In this document: piece after piece, positions 1 to 6,352 of the stretch
Layout: each line of letters starts with the position of its first letter
Position numbering within the stretch: position 1 is the stretch's first letter
The notes under the pieces: generated by a model
The model's database searches: none
The model's input: only the letters and a program-made list of their open reading frames with translations
Told to the model about the DNA's origin: nothing
Source of the DNA: Clostridium sp. CAG:448
GTDB taxonomy: Bacteria; Bacillota; Clostridia; Oscillospirales; CAG-272
Direction of reading: 5' to 3'
Assembly (NCBI GenBank): GCA_000433415.1
Contig: FR890507.1
Location: 1-11,058, forward strand
Length of the DNA stretch: 11,058 bases
Translations under genes and position numbers: made by a program

Positions 1-1997
1 AGGACCGCTACGTGACGGCGGTGGAAACCGCGTTGGGCGCCAATCTGCAGCATATCGTGGTGCAGGACGAGGCGACCGCGCAGGGGGCAATGTACTGTCT
101 GAAGCGTGCCAACGCGGGCAGAGCGACCTTCTTCCCGTTGACCTCTATGCGTCCGCAGAACGTGACCGAGGAGATGCGGCAGGCGGCAGGTTTTGCGGGA
201 TACATTGCCGTTGCGGACACCCTGGTGCAGTGTGACGCGCGGTTTTCCGATGTCGTGTCCGCACTGCTCGGACGGACGGTGATCTTTGATACGGTGGAAA
301 ACGCTACGGCAATGGCAAAATCGCTCCGTTACCGGGTGCGTGCCGTCACACTGGACGGTCAGCAGATCAATGTCGGCGGTTCCTTTACCGGCGGTTCGGT
401 CAACCGCAACGGCAGTATTCTGGGGCGCGCGGGGGAGATCCGGCACCTGGAGGAACAGGCGGCGGAACAGCGCAAGGCGCTGGAAGAAGCGGAAGCGCAG
501 GCAGGACGTCTGCGTGAGCAGATCCGGGACATGACCGATCAGATTGCGGACCTGGACGACCGCCGCGGGCTGATTGCGGTGCTGATGAACACCGAAAACG
601 GTCAACTGGAGGCAGTGAGTGCCACACTGGACGCAAAGCGGGGACTTTTGGCAAAGCTGAAAGAGGATTACGAGCAGATCATCGGCATGTTTGAGCGCTA
701 TGACAGCGAAATTGCGGGATTGCGCGAAGAGGAACAGGCATTGCAGGAGAAAATCGATGCCATCACCGCCGTGCGGGCGCAGAAGAGCGAGGCATGCGCG
801 GATCTTGCCGACCGTATCCGCACCCTGGAGGAAGAGCGCACCCATGTGCTGATTACGGTCAACGGGACCGAAAAGGATATCGAAACCGCGCAGACGCTCT
901 GCCGGACCGCCATGGAACGGGTGCGCACCTGCGGTGAGGAAAAGGAAAGCACGGTCGCGCGGATTGCGCAGCTGGAGGCAAAGCTTGCCGACGACCGGCA
1001 GAAGCAGACGCAGAACCGGACCTCTTACGCGGAGAAGGAAGCGGAGCTTGGCAGACTGCGCGGCGAGCGCTCCCAGACCCAGCAGGATGCCGACGCGTTT
1101 GAGCAGAAGATCAGCGACCTCAACGAACGCATCCGGCAGAAAATGGCGGACAAAGAGGTGATTTTCCGCGCCTGCACGGTCAACCAGAACAAGCTGGACA
1201 ACCTGCGCGCAACGCTGGACGCGCTGTCCGGCAAGCTGTACGAGGAGTACAATCTGACCAGAAACGACGCCCTTGCGCTGGGGTATCCGGCACTGCAGCC
1301 GGAAGAGCGGGACGCGACGGAAAAGATTCAGACCGAGTGCCGGAACAAACTGCGGTATCTGGGACACGTGGATTTGGACGCCGCCAACAAATACCGGGAA
1401 ATCCGGGAGCGGTACGAGGATATGAAGACGCAGATCGACGATCTGGAAACTTCACGCAAGGAGCTGACCGGCATCATCAACGATCTGGACACCGAAATGC
1501 GCACCGCCTTTACCGAGTCGTTTTTACAGATCAATCAGCATTTCAAAACCACCTTTGCCGAGCTGTTCGGCGGCGGTGAGGCGGAGCTGACGCTGAGCGA
1601 TCCGGAAAACGTACTGGAGAGCGGCATCGAAATCAAGGCGGCGCCGCCCGGAAAGATCATCAAGAGCCTGTTGCAGCTCTCCGGCGGTGAGCAGGCATTT
1701 GTCGCAGTCGCGCTCTTCTTTGCCATCCTGCAGGTCAACCCGACCCCGTTCTGCATTCTGGACGAGATCGAGGCGGCGCTGGACGAGGTCAATGTCGAGC
1801 GGCTTGCGCAGTACATCCGGCGGTATGCCGACGGAACGCAGTTCATATTGATTACACACAGACGTGGTACCATGGCGGCAGCAACCCGCCTGTATGGCGT
1901 GACCATGCCCGAACACGGCATTTCCAAGGTGCTTTCGTTGGATGTTCGGGATATTTCCGGAAAGAAAGAGGGAGACTGGGATGGGATCTTCGGCTAA
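1..1997 (+). CDS. smc: Chromosome partition protein SMC, C-terminal part (5' end outside window)
   Basis: SMC is the ATPase core of the bacterial condensin with ScpA and ScpB and compacts and separates chromosomes in the nucleoid. The reading frame is already open at base 3, before the GTG at 12, so this is a 5'-truncated gene and not one starting here. The first residues (YVTAVETALG, then GG-rich GGSFTGGS near residue 130) are the hinge. Then comes a long Glu/Lys/Gln/Arg-rich coiled coil (about residues 145-500). The C-terminal ABC head has the signature LSGGEQ at 1677-1694, Walker B/D-loop FCILDEIEAALDE around 1749-1787 and the H-loop ITHRRGTM near 1852. The N-terminal Walker A head is upstream of the window. 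The stop overlaps the start of ftsY, a common Firmicute pair. Family identity is clear; the only limitation is the missing N-terminus. Confidence 0.97.
   Translation, partial: DRYVTAVETALGANLQHIVVQDEATAQGAMYCLKRANAGRATFFPLTSMRPQNVTEEMRQAAGFAGYIAVADTLVQCDARFSDVVSALLGRTVIFDTVENATAMAKSLRYRVRAVTLDGQQINVGGSFTGGSVNRNGSILGRAGEIRHLEEQAAEQRKALEEAEAQAGRLREQIRDMTDQIADLDDRRGLIAVLMNTENGQLEAVSATLDAKRGLLAKLKEDYEQIIGMFERYDSEIAGLREEEQALQEKIDAITAVRAQKSEACADLADRIRTLEEERTHVLITVNGTEKDIETAQTLCRTAMERVRTCGEEKESTVARIAQLEAKLADDRQKQTQNRTSYAEKEAELGRLRGERSQTQQDADAFEQKISDLNERIRQKMADKEVIFRACTVNQNKLDNLRATLDALSGKLYEEYNLTRNDALALGYPALQPEERDATEKIQTECRNKLRYLGHVDLDAANKYREIRERYEDMKTQIDDLETSRKELTGIINDLDTEMRTAFTESFLQINQHFKTTFAELFGGGEAELTLSDPENVLESGIEIKAAPPGKIIKSLLQLSGGEQAFVAVALFFAILQVNPTPFCILDEIEAALDEVNVERLAQYIRRYADGTQFILITHRRGTMAAATRLYGVTMPEHGISKVLSLDVRDISGKKEGDWDGIFG
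1969..1974 (+). promoter_or_regulatory. Ribosome binding site that sets the ftsY start
   Basis: AGGGAG lies 6 bases before the ATG at 1981. The earlier in-frame ATG at 1942 has only a poorer AAGGTG about 11 bases upstream. This favours 1981 as the ftsY start, giving a 17-base overlap with the end of smc and probable translational coupling. The MFGIF sequence from 1942 does look like some FtsY N-termini, so the longer start is not excluded. Confidence 0.55.
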
Positions 1998-3366
1998 TAC
2001 AAATCAACAGGAAACGGTGCTGTTTGCCTCTGCGGTCATGCGTCTTTTGTACGCTTCCGCACACGCGCCCCGCAAAATCGAAAACGCCGTGCAGAACGCG
2101 GCACAATCCGCGCCTGTGCAAAATAATGCGCCTGCGCAAAATGCGCCTGCACAGAAAGTGCCCGCACCCGAGGCAGTCAAACCGGAGGCATCCATACCCA
2201 AGGCGACCGTGCAGGAGGTTCCCGTAACCGAGACTCTGGCGCAAAAAGCGGAAGAGCCGGAAAAAGCCAAAAAGGCGGAAACGGCGAAGAAGCCGGAAAA
2301 GCAGGAAGCGGCGGCACCCGTAACCGAGGTTCCCGCGGAGCAGGCTCCTATAGAGCAGGCTCCTGTGGAGCAGACTCCTGTGGAGCAGCTTCCCGCTGTG
2401 GAGACAGAGGAAGAGGAAGCCTTTGTCGAGGAGACGGAGGAAGAGAAGAAAGAAATCCGGCAGTCCTTCTGGCAGAAGCTCAAAAACGGACTTGCCAAGA
2501 CCAGAAAAGCCATTTTCGGTTCGATTGACGACCTGCTCAAGAATTTTGTCAAGGTGGACGAGGATCTTTTGGAGGAGCTGGAAGAATTACTGATCACCTC
2601 CGACATCAGCGTGGATGTGACCGAGGATATCATCGATCAGCTCCGCGACCGGATCAAGGACGGCAGACTGACCGAGAAGGAGCAGGTGATGGGCGCATTG
2701 CGTGAAATCCTGACCGATATGATCGGAAAGGAAGAGCCGCTTCATCTGGACACGGTTCCTTCCGTGATTTTGGTCATCGGTGTCAACGGTGCCGGAAAGA
2801 CCACCTCCATCGGCAAAATTTCCAAGCGCCTGCGGCTCTCCGGCAAGAAGGTTGTGGTTGCGGCGGCGGATACCTTCCGCGCGGCGGCAATCGATCAGCT
2901 TGCGGTCTGGTGTGAGCGTGCGCATGTGGATCTGGTCAAGCAGGCGGAGGGAAGCGACCCCGCGTCGGTGGTATATGACGCCATCGGGTATGTAAAGAAC
3001 AAGCACGCGGACGTGCTGATTATCGATACCGCAGGCAGACTGCACAACAAGGCAAATCTGATGAACGAGCTTGCCAAGATCAACCATGTGATTGACCGCG
3101 AACTGCCGGGAGCGTGCCGCGAGACCCTTCTGGTGCTGGACGCGACCACCGGACAGAATGCCATCGTACAGGCGGTGGAATTCAAAAAGGCGGCGCCCAT
3201 TACGGGAATCACGCTCAACAAACTGGACGGAACTGCCAAGGGCGGTATCGTAATCTCCATCAAAAAGGAACTGGGCATTCCGGTCAAGTTTGTCGGAGTC
3301 GGTGAGAAAATCGACGACATGCAGGAATTTGACGCGGAAGAATTCGTCAAGGCACTGTTTTCATAA
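1981..3366 (+). CDS. ftsY: Signal recognition particle receptor FtsY
   Basis: FtsY is the membrane-associated GTPase that receives ribosome-nascent chains from SRP (Ffh plus 4.5S RNA) and passes them to SecYEG. From ATG 1981 it has 461 residues. Residues 1-150 form a low-complexity Ala/Pro/Glu/Gln linker with short repeats, ending in an acidic run, as in the acidic A domain of longer FtsY proteins. The N domain helical bundle begins near FWQKLKNGLAKTRKAIF. The G domain has the P-loop GVNGAGKTT at about 267, DTFRAAAIDQL, DTAGR at about 349, NKLDGTAKGG at about 413 (NKLD in place of the commoner TKLD) and the typical C-terminus GVGEKIDDMQEFDAEEF. It overlaps smc by 17 bases, and the next gene starts 11 bases after its stop. 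The upstream ATG at 1942 is an alternative start (474 residues). Confidence 0.97.
   Translation: MGSSANTNQQETVLFASAVMRLLYASAHAPRKIENAVQNAAQSAPVQNNAPAQNAPAQKVPAPEAVKPEASIPKATVQEVPVTETLAQKAEEPEKAKKAETAKKPEKQEAAAPVTEVPAEQAPIEQAPVEQTPVEQLPAVETEEEEAFVEETEEEKKEIRQSFWQKLKNGLAKTRKAIFGSIDDLLKNFVKVDEDLLEELEELLITSDISVDVTEDIIDQLRDRIKDGRLTEKEQVMGALREILTDMIGKEEPLHLDTVPSVILVIGVNGAGKTTSIGKISKRLRLSGKKVVVAAADTFRAAAIDQLAVWCERAHVDLVKQAEGSDPASVVYDAIGYVKNKHADVLIIDTAGRLHNKANLMNELAKINHVIDRELPGACRETLLVLDATTGQNAIVQAVEFKKAAPITGITLNKLDGTAKGGIVISIKKELGIPVKFVGVGEKIDDMQEFDAEEFVKALFS
2338..2397 (+). repeat. Four 15-bp tandem repeats within ftsY
   Basis: Four consecutive 15-base units begin GAGCAG (2338, 2353, 2368, 2383) and encode EQAPI, EQAPV, EQTPV, EQLPA in the linker of FtsY. 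Units 1-3 differ by one to three bases; the fourth has diverged. A looser set of GCGCCTG-containing units encoding APVQNN/APAQN lies at 2110-2160. Recent slippage expansion is the simplest reading. Confidence 0.85.
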
Positions 3367-3377
3367 GGAGCACGGCG

Positions 3378-3992
3378 ATGAAACAGCAGATCACATTGGT
3401 GCTTGCCTCCCGCAACGCGGGGAAAATCCGCGAACTGCACACCCTGCTTGCGCAGAGCCTGCCGGGGGTGCGCGTTCTGTCGCTTGACGACGTGGGGATC
3501 ACCGGCGAGATTGAAGAAAACGGCACAAGCTTTGCGGAAAACGCCCTGTGCAAGGCGCGCGCGGCGGCAAAGAGCGGTTACATCGGCGTCGGGGATGACT
3601 CCGGGCTGACCGTGGATGCGCTCGGCGGTGCGCCGGGTATCTACTCGGCGCGTTATGCCGGTACGCACGGAGACGACGCGGCGAACAACGCGCTCCTGCT
3701 TAGGAATCTGGAAAACGTCGGGGAGCGGACGGCGCATTTTGTCTGCTGTATTGCCTGCGTTTTTCCGGACGGCGAATCATTTACGGCGGAGGGCATCACG
3801 GACGGCAGCATTCTGTACGCGCCGCAGGGGACGGACGGATTCGGTTATGACCCGCTCTTCTTCTGCCCCGAGACCGGCAAAACGTTTGCCTCCATGACGC
3901 AGGAAGAGAAAAATGCGGTCAGCCACCGCGGAAAAGCCATCCGGCTGTTTGCCGACCGGCTGGCACAGAGATTGGAAAAAGAACAGGAGTAA
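3378..3992 (+). CDS. rdgB: Non-canonical purine NTP pyrophosphatase (RdgB/HAM1 family)
   Basis: This protein hydrolyses ITP, dITP and XTP to the monophosphates and pyrophosphate, keeping deaminated purines out of DNA and RNA. The 204 residues match the family's usual size and carry its motifs in order: LVLASRNAGKIREL (8-20), SFAENALCKA (51-60), the catalytic acidic block DDSGLTVDALGGAPGIYSARYAG (from about 73), GFGYDP (154-159) and SHRGKA (182-187). The motif commonly read ADDSGL is GDDSGL here. The ATG at 3378 has AAGGAG at 3365-3370, 7 bases upstream. It sits 11 bases after ftsY and 7 bases before yhbY, so it is inside the operon. The cytoplasmic role comes from the family; no oddities are visible. 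Confidence 0.96.
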   Translation: MKQQITLVLASRNAGKIRELHTLLAQSLPGVRVLSLDDVGITGEIEENGTSFAENALCKARAAAKSGYIGVGDDSGLTVDALGGAPGIYSARYAGTHGDDAANNALLLRNLENVGERTAHFVCCIACVFPDGESFTAEGITDGSILYAPQGTDGFGYDPLFFCPETGKTFASMTQEEKNAVSHRGKAIRLFADRLAQRLEKEQE

Positions 3993-3999
3993 ACAGAAG

Positions 4000-4293
4000 A
4001 TGACATCCAAACAGAGAGCATATCTGCGCAGTCTTGCGAACGACTATACCGCCATTGTACAGATTGGAAAGAGCGGCATTACCGACAACGTGATCACCAC
4101 GGTCGGGGAGGCGTTGGCGGCACGGGAGCTGATCAAGCTGTCGGTGCTTGACAACTGCGCCTACACCCCGCGCGAGGTCTGCGGGATTTTGACGGAAGCG
4201 ACCGGCTCCGAGGGCGTTTCGGTGGTCGGCAGAAAGGTGGTTCTCTATCGGGAATCCGCCGATCACAAGCGGATCGAGCTGCCGGACGTATGA
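4000..4293 (+). CDS. yhbY: YhbY family RNA-binding protein (CRM domain)
   Basis: A 97-residue single CRM-domain protein. The family binds pre-50S ribosomal particles in bacteria and is thought to help large-subunit assembly; the exact role is not settled. It begins MTSKQRAYLRSLAN and contains the conserved block IVQIGKSGITDNVI, with the GKSG loop typical of CRM domains, then AREAL-like AARELIKLSVLDNC and a C-terminal VVGRKVVLYRES strand. The start at 4000 matches the conserved N-terminus; the open frame extends upstream to 3913 but that stretch lies inside rdgB and looks non-conserved. The ribosome binding site is weak (CAGAAG), suggesting coupling to rdgB, which ends 7 bases earlier. In many Firmicutes yhbY sits directly upstream of nadD, as here. 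Confidence 0.93.
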   Translation: MTSKQRAYLRSLANDYTAIVQIGKSGITDNVITTVGEALAARELIKLSVLDNCAYTPREVCGILTEATGSEGVSVVGRKVVLYRESADHKRIELPDV

Positions 4294-4919
4294 TGCGGAT
4301 CGGTATTTACGGCGGCAGTTTTTCTCCGGTGCACAACGGGCACCTTGCCGCCGCGCGTGCTTTTATGGAGCAGATGTGGCTGGACGTTCTCTATGTCATA
4401 CCTGCGCGCGACCCGCCGCACAAACAACTGGACGGGCAGGTGAGCGCTGCACAGCGCCTGCGGATGTGCGAACTGGCATTTGCCGGCACGGAAGGGGTGA
4501 TTGTCAGCGACATGGAACTGCGCCGCGCGGGGAAAAGCTATACGGTAGACACCCTGCGGGAGCTTTCCGCGCCGGACAGACGCCTGTTTCTGTTGTGCGG
4601 AACGGACATGCTGCTGACGCTGGACGAATGGAAGTCGCCGGAAGAGATTTTCCGGCTGTCCTATCCGGTGTACGTGCGCCGCGAGGACGACCGGACACTG
4701 GACGCGCCGATTCTTGAAAAAATCGACGCCTACAACCGCGAATACGGCAAAGTGGTGCGCAGAATCGTCATGCCGCCGATTCCCATTTCTTCCGCGATGG
4801 TGCGCGGCATTCTTGCCGCAGGGGGAGATGTGAGCGGACTTGTCCCGCCGCCTGTTGCCGCTTATATTGCGGAGAACCGTCTGTATACGGGGAAAAAGGG
4901 GGAAAAGGATAATGAGTAA
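4290..4919 (+). CDS. nadD: Nicotinate-nucleotide adenylyltransferase
   Basis: NadD joins nicotinate mononucleotide and ATP to make deamido-NAD, a step of NAD synthesis in the cytoplasm. The protein has 209 residues, near the family norm. It shows the nucleotidyltransferase signature GGSFSPVHNGH at residues 8-18, with HxGH at 15-18, YTVDTLREL (84-92), GTDMLLTLDEWKSPEEI (104-120) and a C-terminal PISSAMVRGIL (165-175) corresponding to the usual ISSTxIR motif, with Ala in place of Thr. ATG 4290 overlaps the yhbY stop as ATGA; ATG 4293 is one codon later and equally plausible. No strong ribosome binding site precedes it, so translation is probably coupled to yhbY. Its end overlaps yqeK by 8 bases. 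Confidence 0.96.
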   Translation: MMRIGIYGGSFSPVHNGHLAAARAFMEQMWLDVLYVIPARDPPHKQLDGQVSAAQRLRMCELAFAGTEGVIVSDMELRRAGKSYTVDTLRELSAPDRRLFLLCGTDMLLTLDEWKSPEEIFRLSYPVYVRREDDRTLDAPILEKIDAYNREYGKVVRRIVMPPIPISSAMVRGILAAGGDVSGLVPPPVAAYIAENRLYTGKKGEKDNE

Positions 4920-5571
4920 GCATTTTACCGAGGAGCAGCTCGGGGTACTGCGTGCGCAGGTTGCCGGACAACTGTCTTCCAAGCGTTTTGTGCACGTTGC
5001 GGCAGTGGAAAAGGCAGCGGAACGGCTGGCGGCACTCTATTGCCCGGAGAAGACCGAGATGCTGCGTGCCGCGGCGTTGCTGCACGATATTACCAAGGAG
5101 TATTCCGAAGAAAAACAGCTTGCGATTCTGGCGCAGTATCATCTGCCGGTCAGTGACTGCGACCGCCTGGCGCCCAAAACGCACCATGCGCGCACGGCTG
5201 CGGCGCTGATTCCGGCACTGTTTCCGGCATATGCGGATCCGGAGCTGATTGCCTGCGTCCGCTGGCACACGACCGGACACGCGGAGATGACGCTTCCGGA
5301 ACGCCTGCTTTATCTGGCGGACTATATCGACGAGTCGCGCAAGTTCCACGACTGCGTGATTCTGCGCGGACTGTTCTGGGGCGCCGAGCCGGAAAAAATG
5401 ACGCCCGAGGAGCGCCTTGTGCACCTGCGCCGGGTGCTGATCGAGTCCTTTGATCTGACCATCGCGGGACTTTTGCAGGATCGGACCCCCATCAGTCCTG
5501 CCACCGTGGACGCACGCAACGCATTGCTTGCGGAGAAAGCAGCAGAGGGCACCGGGCAGGACCGGAAATAA
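4912..5571 (+). CDS. yqeK: YqeK-type HD-domain hydrolase (probable symmetrical Ap4A hydrolase)
   Basis: An HD-superfamily metal-dependent phosphohydrolase of 219 residues. Firmicute YqeK proteins have been shown to cleave diadenosine tetraphosphate to two ADP, so this activity is expected but inferred. Probable metal ligands are H28 (RFVHVAAVEKAA), H58-D59 (LLHDITKEY), H91/H92 (KTHHARTAAAL), H119 (RWHTTGH) and D137 (LYLADYIDESRKF). The start at 4912 overlaps nadD by 8 bases and gives a family-like N-terminus; the open frame reaches back to 4840 but that portion lies within nadD and is Arg-rich shadow. A G-run followed by AAGGAT lies just upstream. In Bacillus and many Clostridia the order nadD-yqeK-rsfS is conserved, matching this layout; some relatives have an LCP-family gene between yqeK and rsfS, which is absent here. 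Confidence 0.93.
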   Translation: MSKHFTEEQLGVLRAQVAGQLSSKRFVHVAAVEKAAERLAALYCPEKTEMLRAAALLHDITKEYSEEKQLAILAQYHLPVSDCDRLAPKTHHARTAAALIPALFPAYADPELIACVRWHTTGHAEMTLPERLLYLADYIDESRKFHDCVILRGLFWGAEPEKMTPEERLVHLRRVLIESFDLTIAGLLQDRTPISPATVDARNALLAEKAAEGTGQDRK

Positions 5572-5603
5572 GAAACCAAACCAAGAAGAGAAGGAGAGAA
5601 AAG

Positions 5604-6005
5604 ATGGAAAATAAGGATTTTTCCGTGAACAATACCGAAGCCGTCCTGTCGGATGAGACTTACGCAAAGCTGCCCGCACTCAAGGACGCGGACGCAAAGA
5701 CGGTTGCGGAAGCGATTGCCGAAGTATTGGAAAACCGTAAGGCGACCGACGTCAAGGTAATCTATGTCCGTGAGCGCACCTCGCTGACCAGCTACTTTGT
5801 GCTTGCCACCGGTCAGTCCTCCACCCATGTCCGCGCGCTTGCCGGCGAGGTGGAGCATAAAATGGAACTGCGCGCACTGCCGGCATTCGGCGTGGAAGGG
5901 CGCGACAACGACGCGTGGATTGCCATGGACTATTCCGACGTGATCGTGCACATTTTCAACCGGGAGTCCCGCGCGTTTTACAATCTGGACAAGCTGTACA
6001 GCTAA
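5604..6005 (+). CDS. rsfS: Ribosome silencing factor RsfS (Iojap family)
   Basis: RsfS binds L14 on the 50S subunit and blocks joining with 30S, lowering translation in poor conditions. The 133-residue protein carries the DUF143/Iojap domain from about residue 34: AEAIAEVLENRKATDVKVIYV, SYFVLATGQSSTHVRALAGEVE (63-84) and the C-terminal block AWIAMDYSDVIVHIFNRESRAFYNLDKLY (104-132). About 30 N-terminal residues precede the domain, an extension beyond the usual start. AAGGAG at 5591-5596 lies 7 bases before the ATG, and no better internal start is evident, so the extension appears real. It is the last gene of the operon, 32 bases after yqeK. Confidence 0.95.
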   Translation: MENKDFSVNNTEAVLSDETYAKLPALKDADAKTVAEAIAEVLENRKATDVKVIYVRERTSLTSYFVLATGQSSTHVRALAGEVEHKMELRALPAFGVEGRDNDAWIAMDYSDVIVHIFNRESRAFYNLDKLYS

Positions 6006-6040
6006 GAGACAAATTTCTTTGCGGATCGGCTGCAAAATCT

Positions 6041-6060
6041 GCGAAAATCTTTCGCTTTCC
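6041..6060 (+). terminator. Weak hairpin at the end of the smc-rsfS operon
   Basis: GCGAAA (6041-6046) and TTTCGC (6050-6055) form a 6-bp stem with a 3-base loop followed by TTTCC. The stem is short and the tail poor, and it directly abuts the next promoter. It may be a weak terminator for the operon or chance. Confidence 0.3.
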
Positions 6061-6062
6061 CC

Positions 6063-6091
6063 TTGACAGATTGACACAAATGTGATATAAT
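6063..6091 (+). promoter_or_regulatory. Consensus sigma-A promoter with extended -10, upstream of the corC leader
   Basis: TTGACA (6063-6068), a 17-base spacer and TATAAT (6086-6091) match the consensus at every position. TGA immediately before the -10 (6083-6085) adds an extended -10. Transcription should start near 6098, about 255 bases before the next gene. It shares the CCCCTTGACA context with the rpmE promoter at 7745. Confidence 0.92.
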
Positions 6092-6097
6092 GCTTAC

Positions 6098-6310
6098 AAT
6101 TAGCCGCAAACCTGCACAAGCCGGCGGGAAATGGCTGAAATACTTTAGGAAAGAACGGCTGAAACCGGAAAGGATTACTGATTATGGATACAGGAAGCGG
6201 CGGAGACGGCTACATACCGGACCGAACCCTTACTGCACAGAATATACGATAGAGATGAAACCAACCTGCTTTGCGCCTCATAGCGGCAGGCTTGGTTTCT
6301 TTTGTTCTTT
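6098..6310 (+). ncRNA. Structured leader or small RNA of unknown family, ended by an intrinsic terminator
   Basis: A strong promoter and a strong terminator bound a roughly 210-base transcript with no credible open frame. Visible pairings include TAGCCG (6101-6106) with CGGCTA (6207-6212), and AGCCG (6119-6123) with CGGCT (6156-6160). AAAC plus CAAGCC (6108-6111, 6117-6122) can pair with GGCTTGGTTT (6289-6298), which is the 3' arm of the terminator, so an alternative fold that disrupts the terminator is possible. I do not see the conserved elements I know for M-box, Mn (yybP-ykoY), c-di-AMP, TPP, SAM, FMN, cobalamin or T-box leaders. It could be a cis-acting switch for the downstream membrane protein gene or a free small RNA (6S-like size). 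The transcript is well supported by its signals; the function is unknown. Confidence 0.6.
6257..6310 (+). terminator. Intrinsic terminator in the leader of the corC-like gene
   Basis: GAAACCAACCTGC (6257-6269) pairs with GCAGGCTTGGTTTC (6286-6299), 13 base pairs with a single bulged C at 6291. A T-rich tail follows (TTTT at 6300-6303, then GTTCTTT to about 6310). It ends 43 bases before the ATG at 6353 and no promoter fits in between, so it behaves as an attenuator of that gene. Confidence 0.85.
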
Positions 6311-6334
6311 GTACGGATCCTTTACGGCATTTTT

Positions 6335-6340
6335 GGAGGA
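6335..6340 (+). promoter_or_regulatory. Ribosome binding site of the corC-like gene
   Basis: GGAGGA lies 12 bases before ATG 6353, slightly far but strong. The open frame begins at TTG 6302, but that start lies in the terminator tail and has no ribosome binding site, so 6353 is the start. Confidence 0.7.
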
Positions 6341-6352
6341 AAAGAAGAAAAT

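Noticed and set aside
3913..3999. Upstream extension of yhbY to 3913
   Set aside because: It lies within rdgB, reads as Arg/Lys/Trp-rich shadow sequence, and the family N-terminus matches the start at 4000.
6098..6260. M-box or manganese riboswitch in the leader of the corC-like gene
   Set aside because: I do not see the conserved core sequences of either class, so no known family is assigned.
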